A stretch of 60,617 nucleotides of DNA from Ruminococcus sp. (GTDB taxonomy: Bacteria > Bacillota > Clostridia > Oscillospirales > Ruminococcaceae), in the NCBI GenBank assembly GCA_031262225.1, contig JAISIC010000045.1, forward strand, positions 1 through 60,617, in the 5' to 3' direction. Below the pieces are notes generated by a model. It was not told the DNA's origin. It searched no databases and was given only the letters and a program-made list of their open reading frames with translations. The translations under genes and the position numbers were made by a program. Shown piece by piece: positions 50,636-59,871 of this stretch; the stretch's first letter is position 1; the number at the start of each line of letters is the position of its first letter.

Positions 50636-52360
50636 TCAGTTTACACCTCCAATACAGCCGAATCGGCAAACTTCGGAACAGATGCCGCAGCCGACACATT
50701 GAACCGCGTCAATAACAGCTTTTCCGCCTTTATTTGAAATAGCAGGGCAGCCGAGTTTAAGGCACATTTTACAGCCTTTGCAATCGTTAATAACAAGCGC
50801 AGGTTTATGTTTAACGTACTTAAGAAGCGCGCAGGGACGGCGGGCAATTATAACCGAAGCTTCGGGAGCAGAAAGTTCCTCAACTATTGCCGCTTCCGTT
50901 TCGGCAAGGTTATAGGGGTCAACAACGCGTACGCACTTAATGCCGATTGCCTTGCAGAGGGATTCGATATCAACCGCCGCCGTGACATCGCCCTTTAAGT
51001 TAATACCGGTAGAAGGGTTCTGTTGATGCCCTGTCATGCCTGTAATAGAATTATCAAGAACGATTACTGTGGAATTTGTTTGATTATAGGCTATATTTAC
51101 AAGCCCTGTGATGCCGCTGTGCATGAATGTTGAATCGCCGATTACGGCAACGGTTTTTGATGCACCTTCCGGGTCGGCAAGGTTAAAGCCGTGAAGCCCC
51201 GAAACGGATGCACCCATGCAGAGGGTTGTGTCAACCGAAGAAAGGGGAGCGGACGCACCGAGGGTATAGCACCCGATATCGCCCGAAACGCGGATTTTGT
51301 TCTTTGAAAGAGCATAGAACACGCCGCGGTGAGGACACCCCGCACACATTACCGGAGGACGAACGGGAACAGCTTCGGAAAATTCATCATAGGGAAGCTT
51401 TTCGCCTAAAATCTTTTCTGCGATAATCTCCTGTGAAAGCTCACCGAGATATCCGAAAAGTTCTTTCCCAATTACATTTATACCGAGGTTTTTGCAATGC
51501 GACTCGATAATTCCGTCAAGCTCCTCTATTACATATATTTTTTCATATTTCTTTGCGAAGTTTTCAATAAGCTTTACAGGCAGAGGATTTGCAAAACCGA
51601 GCTTAAGATATGAAACGCTGTCGCCCAAAGCCTGTACCGCATAAGTATAAGCCGCTCCCGCTGTTATAACGCCGATTTTCGTGTTATTATCAGTAACGCT
51701 GTTTAGCGGCGAAGTTTCTGCATATGCACGAAGCTTTTCGGTGCGTTCCTCAACAAAAACGTGTCTGCTTTTTGCGTTAGCGGGCATCATAACATATTTT
51801 GCGGGATTTTTGATATAGGGCTTGTTCGGAATTTCATCACGTTCCGACAGTTCGCAAAGTGACTGGGAATGTGAAACGCGGGTTGAAAGCCTGATTATAA
51901 CGGGTGTGTCAAACTCTTCCGATATTTCATACGCCTTTTTTGTGAATAGGAGACATTCTTCCGAATCGGAGGGTTCAAGCATAGGGACCTTCGCTGCTAT
52001 GGCATGATGACGTGAATCTTGTTCGTTTTGAGACGAGTGCATACCCGGGTCGTCTGCAACGGCAAGGACACATCCGCCGTTCACACCTGTATAAGCCGCC
52101 GTATAAAGCGGATCAGCTGCGACGTTTAATCCAACGTGTTTCATACCGAAAAAGCTTCTTGCTCCCGCAAAGGAAGCTCCGAAAGCAACCTCTGCCGCAA
52201 CTTTCTCGTTGGGTGCCCATTCTGCCTTGATTTCGTTATAATTTGCGACAAATTCCGTTATCTCTGTTGAGGGCGTGCCCGGATAGCTTGAAACTACCGT
52301 GACTCCGGCTTCATAAAGCCCTCTGGCAACCGCCTCGTTGCCGAGCATAAGTTTTTTCAT
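50636..52360 (-). CDS. iorA: indolepyruvate:ferredoxin oxidoreductase, alpha subunit
   Basis: The 574-residue alpha subunit. It has a pyrimidine-binding domain (EAGVTVVSSYPGTPSTEITEF), a middle transketolase-like domain, and a TPP-binding domain with GDIGCYTLGASAPL and VIGDSTFMHSGITGL...IVLDNSITGMTGHQ. Two C-terminal [4Fe-4S] clusters follow: CKGCKMCLKLGCP and CVGCGICSEVCRF. The second cluster's spacing is regular, so electron transfer should be intact. Its start overlaps the end of the cysteine desulfurase gene. Confidence 0.96.
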   Translation of the reverse strand: MKKLMLGNEAVARGLYEAGVTVVSSYPGTPSTEITEFVANYNEIKAEWAPNEKVAAEVAFGASFAGARSFFGMKHVGLNVAADPLYTAAYTGVNGGCVLAVADDPGMHSSQNEQDSRHHAIAAKVPMLEPSDSEECLLFTKKAYEISEEFDTPVIIRLSTRVSHSQSLCELSERDEIPNKPYIKNPAKYVMMPANAKSRHVFVEERTEKLRAYAETSPLNSVTDNNTKIGVITAGAAYTYAVQALGDSVSYLKLGFANPLPVKLIENFAKKYEKIYVIEELDGIIESHCKNLGINVIGKELFGYLGELSQEIIAEKILGEKLPYDEFSEAVPVRPPVMCAGCPHRGVFYALSKNKIRVSGDIGCYTLGASAPLSSVDTTLCMGASVSGLHGFNLADPEGASKTVAVIGDSTFMHSGITGLVNIAYNQTNSTVIVLDNSITGMTGHQQNPSTGINLKGDVTAAVDIESLCKAIGIKCVRVVDPYNLAETEAAIVEELSAPEASVIIARRPCALLKYVKHKPALVINDCKGCKMCLKLGCPAISNKGGKAVIDAVQCVGCGICSEVCRFGCIGGVN

Positions 52361-53451
52361 GAAAACATCCTTTTCTTTTGTAAGCGATTATATCCGTTAA
52401 TTAATTCATTAACGAGAGTATTCAAATCATCTTCTGTCGTATAGTTTGAAATTGATACCCTTATTGATTCGTCAGAACCTTTGCCCTTTGAACAGGCACT
52501 GCCGCTTGAAACATAGATTTCGACACCTTCAAGATAATGAAGCATTACTTCGGATGGGATTTTATCAACGTCAAAACTCAGTATAAAAGGCGAAGCACCC
52601 GCAGGGGAGTTGATAGTTATAAAGGGTTGTGCCGATAAATTATCGCGAAGTCTGCTCATCTTAACGGTTGCCGCTTCATATGCCTTCTCTATATCCGGAG
52701 TAAGAGCTTTGACAGCCGCACCGAACGCCGCAATAGCCGGGACCGCTTCTGTGCCGGAACGTAAGCCGCGTTCCTGACCGCCGCCGCGAATAAGCGGTGG
52801 GATATTTAAGCCTTTTTTTATATATAGTGCACCTGCACCCTTGATACCGTGAATTTTATGTGCCGAAATGGTAATGGTATCAGCATTTATATCAGAAGCT
52901 TTAACCGGTATTTTCATAAACGCCTGAACAGCATCTGCATGGGTTATGCAATCGGGATTCTTTCTTTTTACAGCTGTGAAAATATCTTTTATCGGAAAAA
53001 TCGTACCAGTTTCATTATTTACGCTCATTACAGAGCATAGAAATGTATTATCGTCAATAGCTTCGATAAAAGCCTGTGTGTTATTATCAGGGGATATTCT
53101 TATAACCTCTGCACCAAGACTTTCGAGTAATTTAATCGGTTCTTCAACCGATGGGTGTTCAACGGCAGATATAACAATGCGTTTTTTTCGTTTACAAAAT
53201 TTATTCCAAGCACCCATTATAAGCATTGAATTCGCTTCCGAGGCACCCGATGTGAAGGTGATAGTGTCGGGATTAACCGCTAAGGCACCGGCTATAGCTT
53301 TTCTTGCCGCCGTTACCTCTTCCTCTGCACGCAACCCCTTTCCGTGAAGTGATGAAGGATTGCCGTAAACGGATTCCATACAGCGGAGTACCGCTTGTAC
53401 TGCTTCTTCACGCGGTTTTGTCGTAGCCGCATTATCAAGATAGATTGCCAT
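52357..53451 (-). CDS. cysteine desulfurase, NifS/IscS family
   Basis: A PLP enzyme of 364 residues that takes sulfur from cysteine to feed Fe-S cluster or thiolation pathways. PLP Lys199 lies in SAHKIHG, His98 in AVEHPSVEE and the catalytic Cys320 in SSGSACSKGKG. The YLDNAATTKP opening and GGGQERGLRSGT stretch are standard. Its place directly before iorA, with ATGA overlap, suggests it supplies sulfur for the IorA clusters. No scaffold gene (iscU) adjoins it. Confidence 0.94.
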   Translation of the reverse strand: MAIYLDNAATTKPREEAVQAVLRCMESVYGNPSSLHGKGLRAEEEVTAARKAIAGALAVNPDTITFTSGASEANSMLIMGAWNKFCKRKKRIVISAVEHPSVEEPIKLLESLGAEVIRISPDNNTQAFIEAIDDNTFLCSVMSVNNETGTIFPIKDIFTAVKRKNPDCITHADAVQAFMKIPVKASDINADTITISAHKIHGIKGAGALYIKKGLNIPPLIRGGGQERGLRSGTEAVPAIAAFGAAVKALTPDIEKAYEAATVKMSRLRDNLSAQPFITINSPAGASPFILSFDVDKIPSEVMLHYLEGVEIYVSSGSACSKGKGSDESIRVSISNYTTEDDLNTLVNELINGYNRLQKKRMFS

Positions 53452-54129
53452 CTACCCTTTACACCGGCTTTCTATCGGATTATATCTGTTCCAGTTCTGT
53501 CTGACCTTTCGATACTTTATGTTGTCGCGGATTTTCGGATAAAAATCATTCCAGAAGAAGACTATAAGGTTTACAAGCGAAAGTCCGATTGTGAGTTTCC
53601 CCGAAAAATCAGCAAAAATAAACATTATCGCTAAAATAACTAAATCGGCGATTGCTATATATTTAATCTTAACCGGGATTAAGAAGAGTATATATATAGG
53701 ATATTTGGGATACAAAATCGCAAATGCAAGGAAGAGGGTTAAGTTAAGTGCGGTTATGTCGGTGTAACCGGCTATAAAACCGCTGATGATTGCAAATATT
53801 ACGCCCATAAAATAGTATACATTAAAACAGAATCCGCCCCATGTGTCTTCAAGCGCTTTTCCTATCATGTAATAAAGGGACATGAAGAATACCATAACAA
53901 TCGGGTTTATAACGGGCGGTACTATTATAAAAGATACCACTCGCCAAACTTGTCCGGCAAGTATAAGCGATCGATCGAAGGTTAAGTACTGTGATATGCT
54001 GCCGTATTGGTTTTGGAATATATAATCTGCCGCAAATATCGCAATCTGTCCGATAATTATATAAAGCATCAGATTCGGGATATAGTATCTGCCGTATTTG
54101 TATGAAAGTCTGTGAAGCAATTTTAACAA
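53452..54129 (-). CDS. rhomboid-like membrane protein without catalytic residues
   Basis: A protein of 225 residues with six membrane helices and the rhomboid/derlin layout: GQVWRVVSFIIVPP before the third helix, and YYMIGKALEDTWGGFCFNVYYFMG as the loop. The serine protease GxSx and the second-helix His are absent, so it should be a pseudoprotease. Rhomboid relatives of this kind are frequent in Clostridia without a known task. TTG 54129 follows GGAGG at seven bases. It starts the operon that continues with the cysteine desulfurase, with no gap. Confidence 0.78.
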   Translation of the reverse strand: MLKLLHRLSYKYGRYYIPNLMLYIIIGQIAIFAADYIFQNQYGSISQYLTFDRSLILAGQVWRVVSFIIVPPVINPIVMVFFMSLYYMIGKALEDTWGGFCFNVYYFMGVIFAIISGFIAGYTDITALNLTLFLAFAILYPKYPIYILFLIPVKIKYIAIADLVILAIMFIFADFSGKLTIGLSLVNLIVFFWNDFYPKIRDNIKYRKVRQNWNRYNPIESRCKG

Positions 54130-54162
54130 AACATACCTCCGAAAATTTTAACATATAAATAT

Positions 54163-54191
54163 AGTATACTACAACTTCAAATAAAAAGCAA
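54163..54191 (-). promoter_or_regulatory. sigma-A promoter of the rhomboid-csd-ior operon
   Basis: TTGCTT (54186-54191), a 17-base spacer and TATACT (54163-54168) on the minus strand, about 35 bases upstream of TTG 54129. Confidence 0.72.
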
Positions 54192-54218
54192 TAGTTTTTT
54201 ATAAAAATTTCTATTTAT

Positions 54219-54248
54219 ACATATTTTAAAAACACGTTTCATAAAATT
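54219..54248 (+). promoter_or_regulatory. sigma-E-like sporulation promoter for sipL-spoIVA
   Basis: ACATATT (54219-54225), 14-base spacer, CATAAAATT (54240-54248). This closely follows the sigma-E pattern (KMATATW, 14, CATACANT). A hairpin of GAAGTCA (54259-54265) and TGACTTC (54274-54280) comes right after the expected start of transcription, and the GGGAGG ribosome binding site (54288-54293) follows. Confidence 0.65.
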
Positions 54249-54301
54249 ACTTAGCAAGGAAGTCAGATGTTTATGACTTCTGTACAAGGGAGGATTTTAC
54301 A

Positions 54302-55846
54302 GTGGATTTGAAGCTCAACAGAGAAGAGATAGTATCTTCGGAGGTTATCTTCTCGGAAACACAGGAGCAGGCAGTCGAACTCGATTATGTTCTGCCCGAT
54401 TATTATCCGGAGATTTTTAAAATCATTAAGTGTATTGCTAAGCCGGTTATAATCTCATACAGCATTTCAGGATCAAAACTGACTTACGAAATGTCTGTTT
54501 GTATTAAAGTTCTTTATTGTTCCGATGCAAGCAAATGTACACAGGTAATCGATCAGAAGCTATCCTACACAAAATCGGCAGAACTCGGAAAGGTGCCTGA
54601 AAACCCGAAGGTTACCATTGAAGCAAAGACAGATTACATAAACTGCAGAGCGGTAAACCAGCGGCGTATTGACGTTCGCGGTGCCGTAAGTATTAAAATC
54701 AAGGTATGTGATCTTGTTAAGCAGACAGCTGTATGCGATGCTTTCGGCAGCAATATTCAACTCAAGAAAACGCCGATTACATATCCCGTAAATAGGCTTT
54801 ATACAACAAAACGCAGTTCGGTTTCCGATAACTGTGAACTCGGTGCTAAGCCGCCGATTGTGAATATTTTACGCGCCGACGCCGTAGCTTCCGAGCCGGA
54901 CAAGAAGGTTATTGCCAATAAGCTTGTTGCAAAGGGTGATGCTAACGTAAATATGCTTTACACCTGTCAAAAGGACGGTGTTGACAGCGTTGATAACGTA
55001 CAGTTTTCGATGCCCTATTCACAGATTATCGACCTTGACGGAATTGACGACAGATATGATGTCAGCGTTGATGCAGAGGTGCTTTCCACCGATATTTCAC
55101 CCACCACCGATTCGGAAGGGAATGCTAACTCAGCTGAAGTCAGTCTCGCTCTGATTTTGACAGTTTCAGCTTTCAGAATTGCTACCGTCGATGTTGTAAC
55201 CGACGAATATTCAACAGCTTTTGAAACTGCAGACCAAAAGAATGACATAAAGGTTGAGCTTCTGCCTCAAAATATCAACTCAACAGCTCTGATTAAATCG
55301 ACACTTGAGTATTCGGAAGAAAACCTTGAAAATGTATATGATGTATGGACAAATCTGTCTAACAACAACGTTAAAATTGATTTTGAAAACAGCAGAATCA
55401 TAGTCACAGGCGACCTTATCTTTACTGCTCTTGCCAAAAATGCCGAAGGTATCACCGTTGTAATCGAAAAAGATGAACCTTTTGAAGCTTATGTTCCGGT
55501 TGAAAGCCTTACCGAATACGCTACCGCGGACATAAAAGTAATTCCTGTTTCCTGCTCCTATAACCTTGCATCCGGCAATACCATCGATGCAAAAGCTGAA
55601 ATAAGGATTACCGGAACTCTCAATAATGCAGAAATTGTGCCTGTTGTAACCGATATTACCGTTGATGAAGAGAATCCCCGTGACAAGGGCGGCGACTATG
55701 CACTTAAACTGTATTTTTCAGACGAGGGCGAAGACCTTTGGGAGATTGCCAAGAGATACGGCACCTCTGTTGATGCCATAATCGGTGAAAATGACCTTGA
55801 CCTAAACAATATCCCGAGCGGTATGCTGCTTATTCCTATTTTATAG
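54302..55846 (+). CDS. sipL: SipL-like DUF3794/LysM spore coat morphogenetic protein
   Basis: A protein of 514 residues. DUF3794 (SipL-type) domains make up most of the first 460 residues, beginning ETQEQAVELDYVLPDYYPEIFKI. The C-terminus carries a LysM domain (about 468-513: LYFSDEGEDLWEIAKRYGTSVDAI...SGMLLIPIL). In Clostridioides, SipL binds SpoIVA through its LysM domain to build the coat basement layer; here spoIVA follows after 20 bases, which supports the same role. The start is a GTG behind GGGAGG. A sigma-E-like promoter precedes it. Confidence 0.9.
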   Translation: MDLKLNREEIVSSEVIFSETQEQAVELDYVLPDYYPEIFKIIKCIAKPVIISYSISGSKLTYEMSVCIKVLYCSDASKCTQVIDQKLSYTKSAELGKVPENPKVTIEAKTDYINCRAVNQRRIDVRGAVSIKIKVCDLVKQTAVCDAFGSNIQLKKTPITYPVNRLYTTKRSSVSDNCELGAKPPIVNILRADAVASEPDKKVIANKLVAKGDANVNMLYTCQKDGVDSVDNVQFSMPYSQIIDLDGIDDRYDVSVDAEVLSTDISPTTDSEGNANSAEVSLALILTVSAFRIATVDVVTDEYSTAFETADQKNDIKVELLPQNINSTALIKSTLEYSEENLENVYDVWTNLSNNNVKIDFENSRIIVTGDLIFTALAKNAEGITVVIEKDEPFEAYVPVESLTEYATADIKVIPVSCSYNLASGNTIDAKAEIRITGTLNNAEIVPVVTDITVDEENPRDKGGDYALKLYFSDEGEDLWEIAKRYGTSVDAIIGENDLDLNNIPSGMLLIPIL

Positions 55847-55866
55847 CAAATACGGAGGAAAAACTG

Positions 55867-57342
55867 ATGAAAAACGATCTTTACAGCGATATTGCGGCAC
55901 GCTCGGGCGGCGATATATACATTGGTGTCGTCGGTCCTGTGCGAACCGGGAAGTCTACATTCATTCAAAAGTTCATGGAGAACCTTGTTATTCCCAATAT
56001 CTCAAACGAATATCAAAAAGAACGTGCAACCGATGAACTCCCGCAATCTGCGGCAGGGAAAACGATAATGACCACCGAACCTAAGTTCATTCCCGAACAG
56101 GCTGCAGAGGTTAATTTGGGTGAAAAAGCAAGAGCTAACGTTCGTCTTATCGACTGTGTCGGATATATCGTTCCGTCAGCGATAGGATACGTTGAAAACG
56201 AGATGCCCAGAATGGTCAAAACACCTTGGTATGACGAAGAGATTCCGTTTGCAATGGCGGCAGAACTCGGTACGCAAAAGGTTATCAACGATCATTCCAC
56301 AATCGGACTTGTAGTCACCTCAGACGGCTCTATTTCAGATATCCCCAAAGAGGAGTACGAAGCCGCTACCGATAGGGTTGTAAGCGAGCTTGAAGCGATT
56401 GGTAAACCCTACATCGTGCTTTACAACACCGTTGATCCGACATCGGAAGCTGTCGGCGAAAATGCGGCGGCTCTATCTGCAAGATATGCATCACCGGTTA
56501 TACCCGTTAACTGTCTTGATCTTAACGAAATCGATATCAACAATATCTTAGAGCAGGTGCTCTATAGCTTCCCAGTGAAAGAAATCAATATCAGTATGCC
56601 TAAATGGGTAACAGGTTTATCCAAGGGGCATTGGCTTAAATCAAATATCTTTGAGACAATCAGAAATGCTGCTTCTGAGCTTTCTAAGGTTCGCGATATC
56701 GGTGCACTTGCCGAAAACATCGACGGCAATGAATTTGTAAACTCCGCTTCAGTATCCGACATAGACCTCGGAAAGGGGAGCGCAACAGTCGGAATCGACC
56801 TTAAAAACAACCTTTTCTATAAAGTTTTGGGTGAAGAAACGGGCATCGAAAACCTTTCCGAAAGCGATTTGATGCCGCTTCTCAAAGACCTGACTTCTGT
56901 CAAGAAAAAATTTCAGAAGATTCAGAATGCACTTGAAGAGGTTGAGGCAACAGGGTATGGTATCGTTATGCCCACTCTGGAAGAACTCCAGCTTGAAGAG
57001 CCGGAGATTGTCAAACAGGGCGGCAAATACGGTATTCGCCTTCGCGCATCCGCTCCGTCTATACACCTCATGAAAGCGGATATTGAAACTGAGGTCAGCC
57101 CGATTGTAGGTTCGGAAAAACAGTCCGAAGAGCTTGTTATGTATCTGCTTCGCGAGTTCGAAGAAAGCCCGCAGAAGATATGGCAATCAAACATTTTCGG
57201 TAAATCACTTCATGAGCTTGTCAATGAAGGACTTCAAAACAAGCTTCACAAAATGCCTACCGAAGCACGGATGAAGATTCAGGAAACTCTTGAGCGAATT
57301 ATTAACGAAGGATGCGGCGGTCTAATCTGCTTTATTCTGTAA
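55867..57342 (+). CDS. spoIVA: stage IV sporulation protein A
   Basis: The 491-residue coat basement ATPase. The Walker A is GPVRTGKST (Gly23-Thr31), Walker B is RLIDCVGY, and the long helical middle and C-terminal domain end in GGLICFIL, all normal for the family. It polymerises on the forespore surface after ATP hydrolysis and anchors the coat through SpoVM and SipL. It is transcribed with sipL and closed by a strong terminator. No length change or missing motif is seen. Confidence 0.97.
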   Translation: MKNDLYSDIAARSGGDIYIGVVGPVRTGKSTFIQKFMENLVIPNISNEYQKERATDELPQSAAGKTIMTTEPKFIPEQAAEVNLGEKARANVRLIDCVGYIVPSAIGYVENEMPRMVKTPWYDEEIPFAMAAELGTQKVINDHSTIGLVVTSDGSISDIPKEEYEAATDRVVSELEAIGKPYIVLYNTVDPTSEAVGENAAALSARYASPVIPVNCLDLNEIDINNILEQVLYSFPVKEINISMPKWVTGLSKGHWLKSNIFETIRNAASELSKVRDIGALAENIDGNEFVNSASVSDIDLGKGSATVGIDLKNNLFYKVLGEETGIENLSESDLMPLLKDLTSVKKKFQKIQNALEEVEATGYGIVMPTLEELQLEEPEIVKQGGKYGIRLRASAPSIHLMKADIETEVSPIVGSEKQSEELVMYLLREFEESPQKIWQSNIFGKSLHELVNEGLQNKLHKMPTEARMKIQETLERIINEGCGGLICFIL

Positions 57343-57361
57343 AACTCCTCCTCTGTAACGT

Positions 57362-57392
57362 AAACGCCGTCAGGTATAGTCTGACGGCGTTT
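57362..57392. terminator. bidirectional terminator between spoIVA and GH31
   Basis: AAACGCCGTCAG (57362-57373) is the exact complement of CTGACGGCGTTT (57381-57392), a 12-base stem with a seven-base loop. It lies between two convergent genes and ends in TTT on each strand. Confidence 0.9.
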
Positions 57393-57397
57393 GCATT

Positions 57398-59695
57398 CTA
57401 TCTGATTACCTTTACTGTGAAATTTTTTTCTGTTTTTGTGTGATTGATGTTTACTTCACCGTTTTTTATTGTTGCTGTTAAGGTAAATACCTTTTCACCT
57501 GCAAGGTCATATATGTCCGTCGTTATGGTGGTATTATCTTTTGGTTGATAGATTATAAACTCTGTCCCTTCAAGGTAATCATATTCAAAATTGCCTTCAA
57601 ATTTACCGAATGGAATTATCGAATTTGGTTTTGCTGCGAGCGGCAAACTGAAATAATCATAGTTTTTATTATAGTATCTGCCGCCGTCGAATGTCTCACC
57701 TGAAATTATGTCTGTCCATATGCCGCAATCGGGAAGATAAAACTCTGCATTACCGTCTTCATTAAATATCGGTGCGACAAGCAGATTATCTCCAAACAAA
57801 TACTCTGTATCTATATTTTTGCATACAGGGTCGGAGAAATCAAACACTAAAGCTCTCATCATCGGTATACCTGTTTTTGACGTTTTCACCGCCTGTGCCC
57901 AAATATACGGCATGAGTTTACCTTTAAGATTGGTGAAAAAGCGCAGAACTTCAACCGCTTCTTCGTCAAAAAGCCATGGAACACGATAGGATGAATTACC
58001 GTGAAGCCTTGAATGGGTCGAGAGAAGTCCGAATGCAGACCATCGTTTATATATATCGGGTGTTGCGGTCGCTTCAAAACCGCTTATATCATGTGAGTAG
58101 AATCCGAAACCCGAAGCGCAGAGCGAAAGCCCTCCGCGGAGAGTTTCAGCCATTGACGAATATTCGGCTGTACAGTCACCGCCCCAATGAACAGGGAACT
58201 TCTGCCCGCCGACCGTCGCCGAACGCGCAAAGAGACAGGCATTACCCTCTCCGTAAACCTCAACAAGCAGATCATATACACACTTGTTATATAGATATGT
58301 ATAGTAGTTATGCATTGACATGGGTTCGGCATTATTAAAGTAGGTTACATCTGTAGGTATACGTTCGCCGAAGTCAGTTTTAAAGCTGTCTATTCCCATT
58401 TCACACAGTATACGAAGCTTTGATTTATACCACTCACAGGCATCCGGATTGGTGAAATCAACAATAGCCATACCCGGTTGCCACATATCGCATTGGAACA
58501 CGCTGCCGTCAAGATTTTTAAGAAGATAATCTGCTTTTAGGGCATCGTTGAAAAGAGCACTTTTTTGAGCAATATACGGGTTAATCCAAACACAGATTTT
58601 TAACCCCCTGTCTTTTAGTCTCGCGAGCATTGCGGCAGGTTCAGGGAACTGACGTCTGTTAAACTCAAAGTTACACCATTCAAATTCTTTCATCCAAAAG
58701 CAGTCAAAATGGAATACCGAAAGCGGGATTTTCCGCTCCGCCATACCATCAATAAAGCTTGTAACTGTCTCTTCGTCATATTTTGTAACAAAGGAGGTGG
58801 TGAGCCATAACCCGAAACTGTAAGCAGGGGGGAGTGTCGGTTTACCGGTTAGGTTAGTATAGTTTTCAAGCACAGAATGAAGCGCGGGTTTATCAGAGTC
58901 GTCACCTCCGATAAAAAAGTACTCTAAATTCTCGTCAGGGACTGTGAAAGAAACCTTTGAAACTGTATCGGAAGCAACTTCAAACGAGACCTTGTCAGAG
59001 GAATTAACAAAAACGCCGTAACCATTAGACGATATATAGAAGGGGATTGATTTATAGGACTGTTCAGAACAGGTTCCGCCGTCGCCGTTCCAGATTTCAA
59101 CGCTCTGTCCGTTTTTGGTGAAAGTAGTGAACTTTTCACCGAATCCGTAAATTTTCTCACCGACAGACAGATTCAACTGGTCACGCATAAATGTTCTTAT
59201 CTCTGTTTCGGGATAACTCCAGAAGCGCATAATATTCGCGGCGCTCTTTTCGGTATAATATCGAGAGCTGTTTTTGGTAATATAAGAAAGTGATCTCCAA
59301 CCGCTCCCGGTCAAAATCTTTTCACCTCGTGTGAAAGATGTTTTCCAGTCATTTTTGCTGATTTTGAATACTGTAGAGCCGGAGATAATTTTAAAGCAGT
59401 CTTCATCTTCGATTATTTCAGGTGTAAACCCCGTATCTTCATTAAGTTCAAATTTGGGTTTATTATCAATTCCGCCTTTAAAATGCACCGCCGAAACCTT
59501 GATAACATCTTTCATTGTCGATGTATATGTAACTTCGATAATAGGTCCCCCGAGTGTCATACCGCGGTTATTAATCTTCTGACAAACCGCCGTTACCTTC
59601 AAACCGTTTTCAATACGTGATATTTCATATGCATCAACAGCATAATTAACGTCAAATCCGTTTCGTGAAAGCCAAAAACCATCCGAAAATTTCAT
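57398..59695 (-). CDS. glycoside hydrolase family 31, alpha-xylosidase-like
   Basis: A cytosolic GH31 enzyme of 765 residues resembling YicI-type alpha-xylosidases. The catalytic nucleophile is the Asp in GIDSFKTDFGERIPTD and the acid/base the Asp in HWGGDCTAEYSSMAETLRGG. The MYGFGE-like opening of the N-terminal domain (IYGFGEKFTTFTKNG) and the PPAYSFGLWLTTSF strand also fit. It removes alpha-xylose from xyloglucan oligosaccharides. ATG 59695, with GAGG upstream, is the start; the longer frame adds promoter DNA. It has an upstream promoter and operator. Confidence 0.94.
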   Translation of the reverse strand: MKFSDGFWLSRNGFDVNYAVDAYEISRIENGLKVTAVCQKINNRGMTLGGPIIEVTYTSTMKDVIKVSAVHFKGGIDNKPKFELNEDTGFTPEIIEDEDCFKIISGSTVFKISKNDWKTSFTRGEKILTGSGWRSLSYITKNSSRYYTEKSAANIMRFWSYPETEIRTFMRDQLNLSVGEKIYGFGEKFTTFTKNGQSVEIWNGDGGTCSEQSYKSIPFYISSNGYGVFVNSSDKVSFEVASDTVSKVSFTVPDENLEYFFIGGDDSDKPALHSVLENYTNLTGKPTLPPAYSFGLWLTTSFVTKYDEETVTSFIDGMAERKIPLSVFHFDCFWMKEFEWCNFEFNRRQFPEPAAMLARLKDRGLKICVWINPYIAQKSALFNDALKADYLLKNLDGSVFQCDMWQPGMAIVDFTNPDACEWYKSKLRILCEMGIDSFKTDFGERIPTDVTYFNNAEPMSMHNYYTYLYNKCVYDLLVEVYGEGNACLFARSATVGGQKFPVHWGGDCTAEYSSMAETLRGGLSLCASGFGFYSHDISGFEATATPDIYKRWSAFGLLSTHSRLHGNSSYRVPWLFDEEAVEVLRFFTNLKGKLMPYIWAQAVKTSKTGIPMMRALVFDFSDPVCKNIDTEYLFGDNLLVAPIFNEDGNAEFYLPDCGIWTDIISGETFDGGRYYNKNYDYFSLPLAAKPNSIIPFGKFEGNFEYDYLEGTEFIIYQPKDNTTITTDIYDLAGEKVFTLTATIKNGEVNINHTKTEKNFTVKVIR

Positions 59696-59709
59696 ATAAT
59701 AACCTCGCG

Positions 59710-59723
59710 TGTAATCGTTTACG
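59710..59723. promoter_or_regulatory. LacI/CcpA-type operator before GH31
   Basis: TGTAATCGTTTACG is a near-perfect dyad around the central CG, matching the LacI-GalR/CcpA family pattern (TGTAANCGNTTACA) with one change. It overlaps the expected transcription start and lies only 14 bases before the ATG, so a bound repressor would block transcription. Confidence 0.65.
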
Positions 59724-59726
59724 TAT

Positions 59727-59755
59727 ATTTTAATATAAATTCTGATTATATTCAA
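59727..59755 (-). promoter_or_regulatory. sigma-A promoter for GH31
   Basis: TTGAAT (59750-59755), 17-base spacer, TAAAAT (59727-59732) on the minus strand, directly upstream of the operator. Confidence 0.65.
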
Positions 59756-59808
59756 TAAGGTTTTATTAAATTTACAAATTCTTAATATATGAACAAGTAT
59801 AAAATGTA

Positions 59809-59837
59809 TTGTAATTATTCTTGAAATGTGTTATACT
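59809..59837 (+). promoter_or_regulatory. sigma-A promoter for the glycosyltransferase gene
   Basis: TTGTAA (59809-59814), 17-base spacer, TATACT (59832-59837), 34 bases before ATG 59872. Confidence 0.68.
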
Positions 59838-59871
59838 TATATATATCTATGTTTAAAGGTAATTGAAGAAA

